From Pseudomonas sp. CCI4.2 (lineage in GTDB: Bacteria; Pseudomonadota; Gammaproteobacteria; Pseudomonadales; Pseudomonadaceae), in contig NZ_CP133781.1 of the NCBI RefSeq assembly GCF_034350045.1, forward strand, positions 3,068,001 to 3,132,000: DNA of 64,000 bases. Direction: 5' to 3'. Made by a program: the position numbers and the translations under genes. Numbering within the stretch: the first letter of the stretch is position 1; the number at the start of each line of letters is the position of its first letter. The notes beneath the pieces are model-generated. The model saw nothing but the letters and a program-made list of their open reading frames with translations. It was not told the DNA's origin and ran no database searches. This document shows, in pieces, positions 54,158-62,436 of the stretch.

Positions 54158-55065
54158 TTAGCGGCGTCCTTGTCTTTGGCGTCGTAGGCGGCGAGGTCGG
54201 CGTCGTTGATCATCGACACGGTTGCGGTGCGCCCGGCAATCATGCGGAAGTCTTCGGGCACGCTGTCAAAGGCGATTCGTACCGGAATCCGTTGCGCCAA
54301 ACGCACCCAACTGAATGCCGGATTGATGTTTGGCAACAGGTTGGTACCGCTGCTGCGATCACGGTCTTCGATGGCGGCGACGATGCTTTGCACATGACCG
54401 CGCAAGCGGGTGTGGTCGCCAATCACGCGTATATCCACAGACTGGCCGATATGAATGCCGGCCAGTTTGGTTTCTTCAAAATAGCCGTCGATGTGAAACG
54501 ACGAACCGTCCACCACCGACAACACTGCACGGCCGGCACTGACGAATTCTTGCGCACGCGGCGCACGGTCGTTGAGGTAGCCGTCTACCGGGCTGCGAAT
54601 CACCGAGCGATCCAGGTTTAGTTGCGCCGCGTCCACTGCCACTTGGGATTCGCCCAGCGCTGCCAGGCCTCGGGCCTCGCGGGACTGACTTTCTTCCAGT
54701 TGTTCTTGGGCGACCAGATTACCCAGGCCCCGGTTACGTTTGTTTTCGCGACGGGCCTGTTCGTAGGCCTCCTGGCGTTCCGCGACCGTGGCTTGCGCCT
54801 GGCGCAGGGCCAGACGAAAACGGTCCTGATCGATGACGAACAGCACCTGGCCTTTGCTCACCACCTGGTTATCCACAACGTCCACGCGTTGGATCAGCCC
54901 GGAAACGTCCGGGGCGATCTGAACGATATCGGCGCGGATGTGCCCGTCCCGGGTCCAGGGCGCGAACATGTAGTACATCACCATGCGCCAGACAACAACG
55001 GAGGCAAAAATCACAATCAGCAGGGTCAGGACCACGCGGCCCAATGTCAGTAGAGGTTTTTTCAT
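54154..55065 (-). CDS. HlyD-family efflux adaptor (AaeA-like)
   Basis: 303 residues with an N-terminal helix (LGRVVLTLLIVIFASVVVWRM), lipoyl half-domains (VDNQVVSKGQVLFVIDQDRF, SVIRSPVDGYLNDRAPRAQE) and a short coiled-coil, about the AaeA length. It would connect the FUSC membrane protein to the outer-membrane channel. ATG overlaps the DUF1656 stop; its own stop overlaps the OMF start, both as ATGA. Confidence 0.9.
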   Translation of the reverse strand: MKKPLLTLGRVVLTLLIVIFASVVVWRMVMYYMFAPWTRDGHIRADIVQIAPDVSGLIQRVDVVDNQVVSKGQVLFVIDQDRFRLALRQAQATVAERQEAYEQARRENKRNRGLGNLVAQEQLEESQSREARGLAALGESQVAVDAAQLNLDRSVIRSPVDGYLNDRAPRAQEFVSAGRAVLSVVDGSSFHIDGYFEETKLAGIHIGQSVDIRVIGDHTRLRGHVQSIVAAIEDRDRSSGTNLLPNINPAFSWVRLAQRIPVRIAFDSVPEDFRMIAGRTATVSMINDADLAAYDAKDKDAAK

Positions 55066-55271
55066 TTCATCAGGTATCGACTGAGAGTATCCACAGCGCC
55101 GAGCAGCAGAGCGTATAGACCTACGTTGAACAAAGCCCGGTGCCAGACCAGACGATAAAAGTGGGCGCGATTGAGCAGCGCATGCACCCCCAGGTAGAGT
55201 GCGTAGGTGATCGCCATTACGACCAACAGCGTGGGAAGAAAGATCCCACTGATGTCCACATCACCGATCAT
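55062..55271 (-). CDS. DUF1656 small membrane protein (AaeX-like)
   Basis: 69 residues with two membrane helices (IFLPTLLVVMAITYALYLGV, ALFNVGLYALLLGAVDTL) joined by a basic loop. DUF1656 members accompany FUSC and HlyD genes, as AaeX does in the E. coli aaeXAB operon. Its ATG overlaps the FUSC stop and its stop overlaps the HlyD start. The role in the pump is unknown. Confidence 0.9.
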   Translation of the reverse strand: MIGDVDISGIFLPTLLVVMAITYALYLGVHALLNRAHFYRLVWHRALFNVGLYALLLGAVDTLSRYLMK

Positions 55272-57361
55272 AACGGCGCTCCATCGAGCCCATAGGGCGG
55301 TTGTTCTTCAAATTCGCCCGCCGTCACGATCTCGACGCCAGGCAGCAATGCCAGGCGCAGACCGCTCAGAGCGTGCAGTAAGTGGATACGGGTCGGGTCA
55401 TCGCCCATCCAGTCAAATGTCATTGAGCGCCTGGCCCGGTCCATGGTTATCAACAGGCCTTTGGGCGCAGGCAAGCGTTCTCGGGCATCAAGGCACGCCT
55501 GGAAATAAGCGCTGACGTCATCGATGACCTGCCGCAGCAATGTCTGTGGCACGGGATGAACCCGGGGCAGGTACGCCAGCAAATCCAACAGGTTGAGCGT
55601 GACGCGCAGCTCGCGCAGGGCGATGCCGGTGTCTTGCGCGGTGATGGTCAGGCGCGGCAAATGCTGCATCAAGCGGTCGAGCATTTTCACCGCCATTAGC
55701 CTGTGCTCATTCAGCGTCCCCGGCTGACTGAGGCTGGAGATGTCACGCCAACCGAAACGCGTCAGGCGCTTGGCGGCAAATTCAACCCCGAACGGCCGCA
55801 CCACCAAGGTCCAGACAAACGCAAACAACAGGCCGACCGGGCCGGCCATGTTGTTATTGATGAAGACCAGAAAGTCGGTGTCGTAGGCGCCCTGGATGCT
55901 GATGAAGGTTGCCGTATTGACCAACGTCAGCAGGGTGCCGAGGTAGAAACGCGGTTGCACGGTCAGCGTGGCGATCCAGATAAAAGGAACCGCGAACGCG
56001 AGGACTAGCATCGGGAAGTCGTTGAGGTTTGGCAGCACTAAGAACAGGTACAAACTGGCCAGGATTACCGCCACGGTGGTCCAGAAAAAGAACCGGTAAA
56101 TCTGCGGTGCCGGATCGTCCATGGCCGCAAAAAAACTACAGGCCACGGCCGCGAGAATCACCGCACTGCCGCCTTCGGGCCAGCCCAGCAGAATCCATAA
56201 CACCGAAGCGACGATGATCGCCGCGACCCCGGAAAGCACCGAATACAGCATCAAACCGCGATCCAGAAAGGGCGTCAGTCGACCCAGGCGCCAGTGCCGA
56301 TACACGGCGCGCCATGGGGATTGATCGTCCGTGCGCAGGGCATGTTGCAGGCTGCGGCAGTCTTGCCATAAGTCCACCCATTCACTCAACCGGTACAAGG
56401 CGTTGGACAACAATAAATGGTGTCGATCATCGAGTTGTTCCGGGCTGGGTTGCAGTTGCTCAAGCTTGGCGTGTAACGCCTCCCACTTCTCCAGAGAGGC
56501 GCTTTTTGGGGTGCCTTTCAACCAGGCGCGGACGTCTTCCAGCGCCGATTGCAGGGGCCCAAGCAGTTCAGGGGTGCGCCGTTCCACTGCCCAAAGGGCG
56601 TCGTCCAGCGCATCAATGACCGGCAGCAAATGAATCATCCGACCGCGCAATTCTTTGCTGTTGCGCAGGCTTTGAGGGCGCACGCCTTCGTGGGACAACT
56701 GGCCGATCATCAGCTCCAGGGAATTGAAACTGCCCACCATGGCCGCGCGCAGTGAGCCAATCTCTTCGGACTGCTGAGTACGGCTCAGAAAGCGATCGCT
56801 ATACGCAGAAGCGTCGGCGAACCATTTGTTGGCGGTGTCCATGACCACTGGGGCCAAGTGCCGAGGCCAGAACATGGCGCCAATCACGGCAGCACAGACG
56901 ATGCCGAGAAAAATCTCTTCGGTGCGCGCTATGGCAATGTCAAACACGGCCATCGGGTTGTCCACCACCGGAAACGCAATCAGCGGCAGGGTATAACCGG
57001 CGAGCATAAAGGCGTAGCTATTTGCCGTGCGCAAGTGCAACGAAAGGAACAGCAGTGTTCCGGTCCATAAGGCAATTACAATCGCCAACAGAATGGGGGT
57101 TTGCACAAACAGCGGCACGAAAAACACTGCCGCCGCTGCGCCGGCAAAGGTGCCGATAGCGCGGTACAGCGCTTTGGAACTGGTCGGGCCAACAAACGGG
57201 CTGGACACGATATACACGGTGGCCATGGCCCAATAAGGCCGAGGCATTTCCATGATCAAGGCGATGTACAACGCTACCATCGACGCGGCGAACGTCCGCA
57301 CGCCGAAGAACCAGTCACGTGCGGGCGGTACGCTGGCAAAAAAGCCCTTCACGACAACCAT
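55268..57361 (-). CDS. FUSC-family inner-membrane efflux protein (AaeB-like)
   Basis: 697 residues with two blocks of membrane helices: N-terminal (WAMATVYIVSSPFVGPTSSKA, LLAIVIALWTGTLLFLSLHL) and central (SVLSGVAAIIVASVLWILLG onwards), separated by a soluble domain and followed by a cytosolic tail. Members export aromatic acids such as p-hydroxybenzoate. The gene starts 13 bases inside the marR gene, so it is read in the same transcript. The substrate is inferred from family. Confidence 0.9.
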   Translation of the reverse strand: MVVVKGFFASVPPARDWFFGVRTFAASMVALYIALIMEMPRPYWAMATVYIVSSPFVGPTSSKALYRAIGTFAGAAAAVFFVPLFVQTPILLAIVIALWTGTLLFLSLHLRTANSYAFMLAGYTLPLIAFPVVDNPMAVFDIAIARTEEIFLGIVCAAVIGAMFWPRHLAPVVMDTANKWFADASAYSDRFLSRTQQSEEIGSLRAAMVGSFNSLELMIGQLSHEGVRPQSLRNSKELRGRMIHLLPVIDALDDALWAVERRTPELLGPLQSALEDVRAWLKGTPKSASLEKWEALHAKLEQLQPSPEQLDDRHHLLLSNALYRLSEWVDLWQDCRSLQHALRTDDQSPWRAVYRHWRLGRLTPFLDRGLMLYSVLSGVAAIIVASVLWILLGWPEGGSAVILAAVACSFFAAMDDPAPQIYRFFFWTTVAVILASLYLFLVLPNLNDFPMLVLAFAVPFIWIATLTVQPRFYLGTLLTLVNTATFISIQGAYDTDFLVFINNNMAGPVGLLFAFVWTLVVRPFGVEFAAKRLTRFGWRDISSLSQPGTLNEHRLMAVKMLDRLMQHLPRLTITAQDTGIALRELRVTLNLLDLLAYLPRVHPVPQTLLRQVIDDVSAYFQACLDARERLPAPKGLLITMDRARRSMTFDWMGDDPTRIHLLHALSGLRLALLPGVEIVTAGEFEEQPPYGLDGAPL

Positions 57362-57816
57362 TCCGCGTCGTGGTGGTCAGGGTCTTCATGGCCAGCGTCT
57401 TCGAACGCGTGCAACACCCGCAGGGTTGCTTCCAAGTCGCTGACTTCAACATTTTTCAGCACCTTGTGGCGCAGGCTTTTCAGTTCGTCTTCGATGGACA
57501 GCGCCAGCGTTCGGCCGCTGTCGGTCAGGCTCAAGGATTTGGCGCGGCGGTCAGTCGGGTCTTCGGTGCGCAGGACAATATCGGCGGCACACAACTGATC
57601 GAGCAAACGTACCAAGGATGGGCTTTCGAGTCCCGCAGCGTGGGCGACGGTCACTTGGCGCACGCCATCACCCAGACGCAGGATCATCAGCAACGGCATC
57701 GCGCAGGCTTCGGAGATGCCGTAATTGACTAGCGTGTTCTGGCAAATCCTACGCCAGTGGCGAGAGGCCGCGACGATGCTCCGGCTGATGCTCATTTGCA
57801 GTAAATCTAGGGTCAT
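57349..57816 (-). CDS. MarR-family regulator of the efflux operon
   Basis: 155 residues from ATG 57816 (MTLDLLQMSISRSIVAASRH). The winged helix is visible in AGLESPSLVRLLDQLCAADIVLRTEDPTDRRAKSL, with the wing Asp-x-Arg. As first gene of the operon and next to an operator-like palindrome, it probably represses its own operon until an aromatic ligand binds. Upstream in-frame codons to 57942 run through the operator and are unlikely. Confidence 0.9.
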   Translation of the reverse strand: MTLDLLQMSISRSIVAASRHWRRICQNTLVNYGISEACAMPLLMILRLGDGVRQVTVAHAAGLESPSLVRLLDQLCAADIVLRTEDPTDRRAKSLSLTDSGRTLALSIEDELKSLRHKVLKNVEVSDLEATLRVLHAFEDAGHEDPDHHDAEWLS

Positions 57817-57844
57817 GGCGTTGCCGGCAGAAATAGTTGAAGGT

Positions 57845-57871
57845 GATATTATTAGGACGCTAACTAATATC
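57845..57871. promoter_or_regulatory. MarR-type operator
   Basis: GATATTA (57845-57851) and TAATATC (57865-57871) form an inverted repeat. Nested inside, TTAG and CTAA enclose four bases. It lies 29 bases before the marR ATG and 135 before the divergent PEBP gene, so it could control both. Confidence 0.65.
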
Positions 57872-58005
57872 TTGTAACAGTGTTGCTGTGACGTCAACCG
57901 GCATTTTTGCGGACTGACGAGATGAATTTGCACAGGGGTCAACAGTCCAACTGTCCATCAGCGGTGCGTGATGTTCCGAATACGTTCAATCGACAGGTGA
58001 CCTGC

Positions 58006-58578
58006 ATGAGTCGTTCATTGCGAAACCTTCTTACCCGATCTTTGTTAACCGCCGGGAGCATGGCGCTGTGTTTGCAATTCACCGCGCAGGCCGCACAACC
58101 GCGCTTCACCCTGGGCATGCCGGACGCTGAAGACAATGCGTTCTTCTCGGCGGATAACGCCGCTCTCGCCAATGGCTGCGGGGGCGAAAACATTTCGCCC
58201 GCGCTGTACTGGAGCAACCCGCCCCAAGGCACGCAAAGTTTCGCCTTGGTGATGCACGACCCGGATGGGCAAAAAGGTTTGGGCGTTGATCACTGGCTGC
58301 GTTATGGCCTGCCGTTCAGCCTTGGGCAGATCGTGTTGGGGGTCGGCGCCGAATCGAAATTTGAAGGCATGGGCGGCACCAACACCCGCGGCACCACCGA
58401 TTACATGGGCCCCTGCCCGCCACCGGGAGACAGCCCCCATCACTTCGTGATTCAACTGTATGCCTTGGATTTGGCCCACGATGCGCTGAAGCCCGGCTTG
58501 AGCGGTGATGAATTACGCGCTGCCATAAAGGGCCATATCTTAGGGGTGAGCAGCGTGGTGCGGCGGTATCAGCGGTAA
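58006..58578 (+). CDS. YbhB/YbcL-family PEBP protein, exported
   Basis: 190 residues from ATG 58006, with a signal peptide (LLTRSLLTAGSMALCLQFTAQAA). The phosphatidylethanolamine-binding fold is marked by ALVMHDPDGQKGLGVDHWLRYGLP and GTTDYMGPCPPPGDSPHHFVIQLYALD, the ligand pocket. The role in bacteria is unclear. It is divergent from the marR operon and shares its intergenic operator region. An ATG at 57907 is in frame but gives no clean signal. Confidence 0.87.
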   Translation: MSRSLRNLLTRSLLTAGSMALCLQFTAQAAQPRFTLGMPDAEDNAFFSADNAALANGCGGENISPALYWSNPPQGTQSFALVMHDPDGQKGLGVDHWLRYGLPFSLGQIVLGVGAESKFEGMGGTNTRGTTDYMGPCPPPGDSPHHFVIQLYALDLAHDALKPGLSGDELRAAIKGHILGVSSVVRRYQR

Positions 58579-58589
58579 GCAGCGAAACC

Positions 58590-58803
58590 TGTAGATACCG
58601 TCTTGTTGGCGAAGGTCCTTCGGCCCTTGTCGCAGCCTTTGGCAGCGTCTATAAATGTGTGCATTGCGCGAAAAACTGTGGGACCGAATTTATTCGGGAA
58701 GGCGCCAGTCCTGACACGCTGCAACCTCAAGCCATACAAAGTACCGCCCAGTTTGCTGCGAGACAGCGCCGCGTCGAAGACGTGGCGGACCCTCCTACAG
58801 CCC
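58590..58803 (+). repeat. Composite REP element, copy B (about 210 bp)
   Basis: Nearly identical to the element at 43335-43555 but inverted: TTGTTGGCGAAGGTCCTTCG, GTGGGACCGAATTTATTCGG, GCCAGTCCTGACACGCTGCA, GTACCGCCCAGTTTGCTGCG in the same order. It runs to within two bases of the histidine kinase stop codon. Confidence 0.9.
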
Positions 58804-58804
58804 T

Positions 58805-60196
58805 TCAAGCCGGAAACCCCAACGCAAACCGAATCCGCCCGTTCGCCGGCTGGGTCACTTCAACCCTTCCGCCGTGCAGGTGCATGATTGCCGCGACAAT
58901 GGCCAGGCCAAGGCCGTTGGAGTCGGAGCTTTGGTGGCGGGAGGCGTCGCCGCGGTAGAAGCGGTCGAAGAGTTTGGTCAGGGACGCTGCGGCCAAGACC
59001 GGGCCTTGGTTTTCAACCTGGATTAGCCATTCACGGTGACGTTGTTCGACCACCACCACGATCTCGCTGCCTTCGTCGGCATAGCGGATCGCGTTGGCGA
59101 CCAGGTTACTCAGCGCCCGCCGCAATAGGATCGGGTCCGCGTGGAGCATGCCGCCGCCCGTGGTGTGGATTGTCAGTTGGCGCTCGTCGGCCAAGCCTTC
59201 GAAATAACCGGCCACCCGCTGCATTTCGTTTTCCAGGTTCAACGGTTGCCGCTCAAGCACGGCTTGGGCTTCATCGGCGCGGGCGAGGAACAGGATGCTT
59301 TCTACCAGCCGCGAGATACGCTCCAGCTCTTCCAGGTTCGACGCCAACAGCGCCTGGTATTCATCAACGCTGCGGGTCTGCCTTAACGCCACTTGGCAAT
59401 GGCCCATTAACGAACCTACCGGGGTGCGAATTTCATGGGCCAGGTCGGCGGAGAACTGGGTCAAGCGTTGGTAGCCGTCGGACAGCCGATCAAGCATGGC
59501 GTTGAACGCTTCGCTGAGTTGGTGCAACTCAATGGGCGTGTCGCGCCCATCAAGACGGCTATCTAGCCGCGCCGGGGTGATGTCGGCTGCGTGGGCGGCC
59601 ATCCGTCGTAACGGCCGTAAACCACGGCGCAGCAACAGATAACCGAGCAGGGCGGTGATAACAAACGCCAAGGTCACGGCGGCATAAATGCGTTGGCGGA
59701 AACTGGCGAGCATGGCCATTTCTTTGACCATCACATGGGCTGCCACCAACTGCACTGGCGTTCCTTCCGACAGCACTTGGGTCGATGCCGCACGTAACGG
59801 CACACCTTCCCGGCTCATGCCACTGCGCAGGTCGCTGTCATTCAAAGGGCGGTCTTGGCCTGCCACGGGTAAATCCGGCAGCGGGGCGTGCAACGGGTTC
59901 ACGGAAATCACCGGTGGTTTGCCGGGCTCGCCAATAATGAAAATGTCTTCTTCACTGTCGAGCATGTTCTCGAACAGTTGCGGGCTGCTCTTGAACTTGG
60001 CCAAGGTCAGGTCGTAACGCAGCAGTTTGCGAAAGTGATCGAGCCGCGCCAGCACTGCGTGGTCGCTGCGCCGCATCACGGTTTCTTTCATCGACTCGTA
60101 TAAATACAACCCTGCGCCCGCCACGGTAAGCATGGCCACCAGCGCGAACGCCAGCGAGGCGCGCAGGGTCAGGGATGGCTGGCGTCGGGCGCGCAC
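58805..60196 (-). CDS. Sensor histidine kinase (CusS/CopS/HprS-like class)
   Basis: 463 residues. First membrane helix [22 protein letters not shown], a periplasmic sensor of about 130 residues, second helix [22 protein letters not shown], the phosphoacceptor His in [17 protein letters not shown] and the ATPase with [15 protein letters not shown] and [11 protein letters not shown]. The start is GTG, 28 bases inside the response-regulator gene. The periplasmic sensor shows no obvious Cys or His cluster for copper, so the signal is open. Confidence 0.9.
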   Translation of the reverse strand: MRARRQPSLTLRASLAFALVAMLTVAGAGLYLYESMKETVMRRSDHAVLARLDHFRKLLRYDLTLAKFKSSPQLFENMLDSEEDIFIIGEPGKPPVISVNPLHAPLPDLPVAGQDRPLNDSDLRSGMSREGVPLRAASTQVLSEGTPVQLVAAHVMVKEMAMLASFRQRIYAAVTLAFVITALLGYLLLRRGLRPLRRMAAHAADITPARLDSRLDGRDTPIELHQLSEAFNAMLDRLSDGYQRLTQFSADLAHEIRTPVGSLMGHCQVALRQTRSVDEYQALLASNLEELERISRLVESILFLARADEAQAVLERQPLNLENEMQRVAGYFEGLADERQLTIHTTGGGMLHADPILLRRALSNLVANAIRYADEGSEIVVVVEQRHREWLIQVENQGPVLAAASLTKLFDRFYRGDASRHQSSDSNGLGLAIVAAIMHLHGGRVEVTQPANGRIRFALGFPA

Positions 60197-60864
60197 GGTC
60201 GTACCTCGCAGACGTAACCGATGCCACGCACGGTATGGATGAGTTTCACCGGATAAGGCAAGTCGATTTTGCTGCGCAGACGTTTGATTGCTACATCCAC
60301 CACGTTGGTGTCGCTGTCGAAATTCATGTCCCAGACCTCGGAGGCTATTTGCGCTCGGGACAATACATCGCCCTCGCGCCGCAACAGAAGATGCAACAGC
60401 GCGAACTCTTTATTGGTCAGGACGATGACCTGTTGCTGACGGGTGACGCGACGGCGCAGTAGGTCCAGTTCCAGATCGGCAATATGGAAATGGTCCGGCT
60501 CGCGGACCACGCCCCGGCGCAGCACCGTGCGAATCCGCAACAGTAATTCGGTAAAGGAAAACGGCTTGATCAAGTAGTCGTCGGCGCCCAGTTCCAGGCC
60601 GCGAATACGGTCTTGCAGTTGATCGCGGGCAGTGAGAAACAGCACCGGCACATCCTGTTTCGCGCGCAGCACTTCAATGATCTGCCAGCCGTCGATGCCG
60701 GGCAGCATGACGTCGAGCACGATCAAGTCGTAACGCTGTTCGAGGGCCATGTGCAGGCCGTCGGTGCCATGTTGGGTCCAATCGACTTTATAGCCGGACT
60801 CGCCAAGGCCCTTCTTCAGGTACTCGCCGGTTTTGGTGTCGTCTTCGATCAGCAGAATGCGCAG
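60169..60864 (-). CDS. OmpR-family response regulator starting with CTG
   Basis: 231 residues if translation begins at CTG 60864, which has AAGGAG seven bases upstream and gives [20 protein letters not shown], matching the family start MRILLIEDD. The first ATG (60750) would lose the acidic pocket and first beta strand. The phospho-acceptor Asp is in [16 protein letters not shown]; the C-terminal winged helix shows [20 protein letters not shown] and [18 protein letters not shown]. It is of the CopR/CusR/CzcR type by sequence. It forms an operon with the kinase and is divergent from the exported protein at 61092. Confidence 0.88.
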   Translation of the reverse strand: MRILLIEDDTKTGEYLKKGLGESGYKVDWTQHGTDGLHMALEQRYDLIVLDVMLPGIDGWQIIEVLRAKQDVPVLFLTARDQLQDRIRGLELGADDYLIKPFSFTELLLRIRTVLRRGVVREPDHFHIADLELDLLRRRVTRQQQVIVLTNKEFALLHLLLRREGDVLSRAQIASEVWDMNFDSDTNVVDVAIKRLRSKIDLPYPVKLIHTVRGIGYVCEVRPCAPDASHP

Positions 60865-60970
60865 GGTGTGGCTCCTTCCAACGAGGCGCGTTGGGCATGA
60901 CTGACGGCGTTGGCTGGGTTCAAGTGCGCGGCGGAACCTGGAGTTTAACCAAGTGTCGGACGAGTGTCGG

Positions 60971-61023
60971 TGACATTTTTGTCATCCGTTTCGGTACAGG
61001 TGGAAATGACAAAAATGTCATTT
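60971..61023. promoter_or_regulatory. Two mirrored 14-bp operators for the response regulator
   Basis: TGACATTTTTGTCA (60971-60984) and TGACAAAAATGTCA (61007-61020) are exact reverse complements, with centres 36 bases apart. The second extends to the AAA/TTT arms at 61004-61023. They fit the cop-box form TGACA-N4-TGTCA bound by CopR/CusR-class regulators. They lie in the gap between the divergent regulator and exported-protein genes. Confidence 0.75.
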
Positions 61024-61091
61024 CCCGGTCATCCTACGCACCGGGTTCAAGGGGGATGATGATTGCCAATTCAACCCAACCAGGTAATGAC

Positions 61092-61697
61092 ATGAAGAAT
61101 GCACTGTCCACCACGTTCGGCCTTCTTTTGCTCAGCGCGGCCGTCATGGCTCAAGCAGCAGACATGCCGGTCGTTAAGCCTATGCGCGGCACCATCGACA
61201 GCGTGCAGGCCAACACCTTGAATTTCACTGATCGGGCCGGTAAGCACGAAACCATCGCGCTGACGGACAAAACCGCGATTCGGGTGATTTCAAAAACCGG
61301 CCTGGACTCGATCAAGCCTGACAGTTTCGTCGGTTCAGCGGCCACCGCTCAGCCAGACGGTACCTTGAAAGCGCTGGAAGTGACCGTATTCGAAGCTAGC
61401 CTTAAGGGCAGCGGCGAAGGTCACTACGGTTGGGAAAATGCCGATGGCAGCACCGGCACCATGACCAACGGCACCGTAGGTAAACTGTCCACCACCAACG
61501 GCCGCACCATGACCGTGATGTACAGAGGCGGCGAGAAGCAACTGGTCGTACCGGATGACGTTCCTATCGCCTATGTTCAGCCAGGTGAACGTGCGCAATT
61601 GGTCGCCGGTGCGAAAATCGTAGTGTTCCCTGCCGACGACGGTAAAACTGCTCGGGGTGTAGCAGTCGGCAAAAACGGGTTTGCACCACCGATGTAA
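61092..61697 (+). CDS. Exported protein of unknown function
   Basis: 201 residues with a clear signal peptide (MKNALSTTFGLLLLSAAVMAQAA). The mature part starts with MRGTIDSVQANTLNFTDRAGKH and continues in beta strands, resembling small OB/DUF5666-like barrels. A Gly/Thr-rich segment (GEGHYGWENADGSTGTMTNG) follows. ATG 61092 is chosen because upstream in-frame sequence lacks a signal. Its gene opens an operon with the cytochrome and molybdoenzyme and is preceded by the mirrored operators. The role is unknown; a periplasmic metal or redox partner is a guess. Confidence 0.75.
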   Translation: MKNALSTTFGLLLLSAAVMAQAADMPVVKPMRGTIDSVQANTLNFTDRAGKHETIALTDKTAIRVISKTGLDSIKPDSFVGSAATAQPDGTLKALEVTVFEASLKGSGEGHYGWENADGSTGTMTNGTVGKLSTTNGRTMTVMYRGGEKQLVVPDDVPIAYVQPGERAQLVAGAKIVVFPADDGKTARGVAVGKNGFAPPM

Positions 61698-61740
61698 TTC
61701 GGATGACGGCGGCGCATAGTCAATACCGCGCCGCACTCTT

Positions 61741-61791
61741 CGCGAATGAATTTGCTCCCACAGGGAAATCCGTGGGAGCGAATTCATTCGT
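61741..61791. repeat. Palindrome between the exported protein and cytochrome genes
   Basis: CGAATGAATTTGCTCCCAC and GTGGGAGCGAATTCATTCG form arms of about 19-20 bases with a 10-base loop. It belongs to the same family of intergenic palindromes. It may modulate readthrough inside the operon. Confidence 0.75.
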
Positions 61792-61827
61792 GAAGGCGTT
61801 GTATCAGTTCCCGCGAAGGAGACCGCC

Positions 61828-62436
61828 ATGGGCACTCGACGTATCCACCCCTGGCCGGTGCGACTCACGCATTGGCTGAACGCATTAGGCATGGTTGGCA
61901 TGTTCATGAGCGGCTGGGGGATCTATAACGCTTCACCGCTTTTCCCCTTCAGCTTCCCCCGTGGAATAACCTTGGGCGGTTGGCTCGGTGGTTCCATTGG
62001 CTGGCATTTGGCAGTGATGTGGCTGCTGGTGATCAACGGCCTCATCTACGTGTTGTATGGCGTGTTTAGCCGCCATTTCAAACGCGATCTATTACCTGTC
62101 ACCCCCAGCGCGGTAAAGCGCGACTTCATCGACGCTCTGCGTTTTCGTCTGGCGCACCAACACGGGCGTTATAACGCAGTGCAGCGCTTGTCCTATTGGC
62201 TGGTGCTGGCGCTGGGTGTGTTGGTGGTCTTGTCCGGGTTATCCATTTGGAAACCGATACAGTTTCAGGTGCTGGTCAATGTGTTCGGCGGATATGACTT
62301 CGCTCGCTATGTACACTTTGGCGCCATGGCCGGGATCGGCGCGTTTGTCGTCGTTCACCTCGTGTTGGTGCTGTTGGTTCCGCGGACCTTTTTGCCGATG
62401 ATTACCGGCGGTACTCGGGAGAACTCCAATGACTGA
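61828..62436 (+). CDS. Cytochrome b561-type membrane haem protein
   Basis: 202 residues, four to five membrane helices with haem-ligand-like His in RLTHWLNALGM, SIGWHLAVMW, and YVHFGAMAGIGAFVVVHLVLVLL. It would carry electrons from the quinone pool to a periplasmic partner. That partner is probably the molybdoenzyme whose gene overlaps its end by eight bases. GAAGGAGA precedes the ATG. The pair parallels YedZ-YedY (MsrQ-MsrP) of E. coli, although the membrane subunit here is b561-like. Confidence 0.85.
   Translation: MGTRRIHPWPVRLTHWLNALGMVGMFMSGWGIYNASPLFPFSFPRGITLGGWLGGSIGWHLAVMWLLVINGLIYVLYGVFSRHFKRDLLPVTPSAVKRDFIDALRFRLAHQHGRYNAVQRLSYWLVLALGVLVVLSGLSIWKPIQFQVLVNVFGGYDFARYVHFGAMAGIGAFVVVHLVLVLLVPRTFLPMITGGTRENSND

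Noticed and set aside
60169..60750. A truncated response regulator starting at ATG 60750
   Set aside because: The receiver-domain start is encoded upstream in frame from CTG 60864 with a proper ribosome site, so the gene is not truncated.
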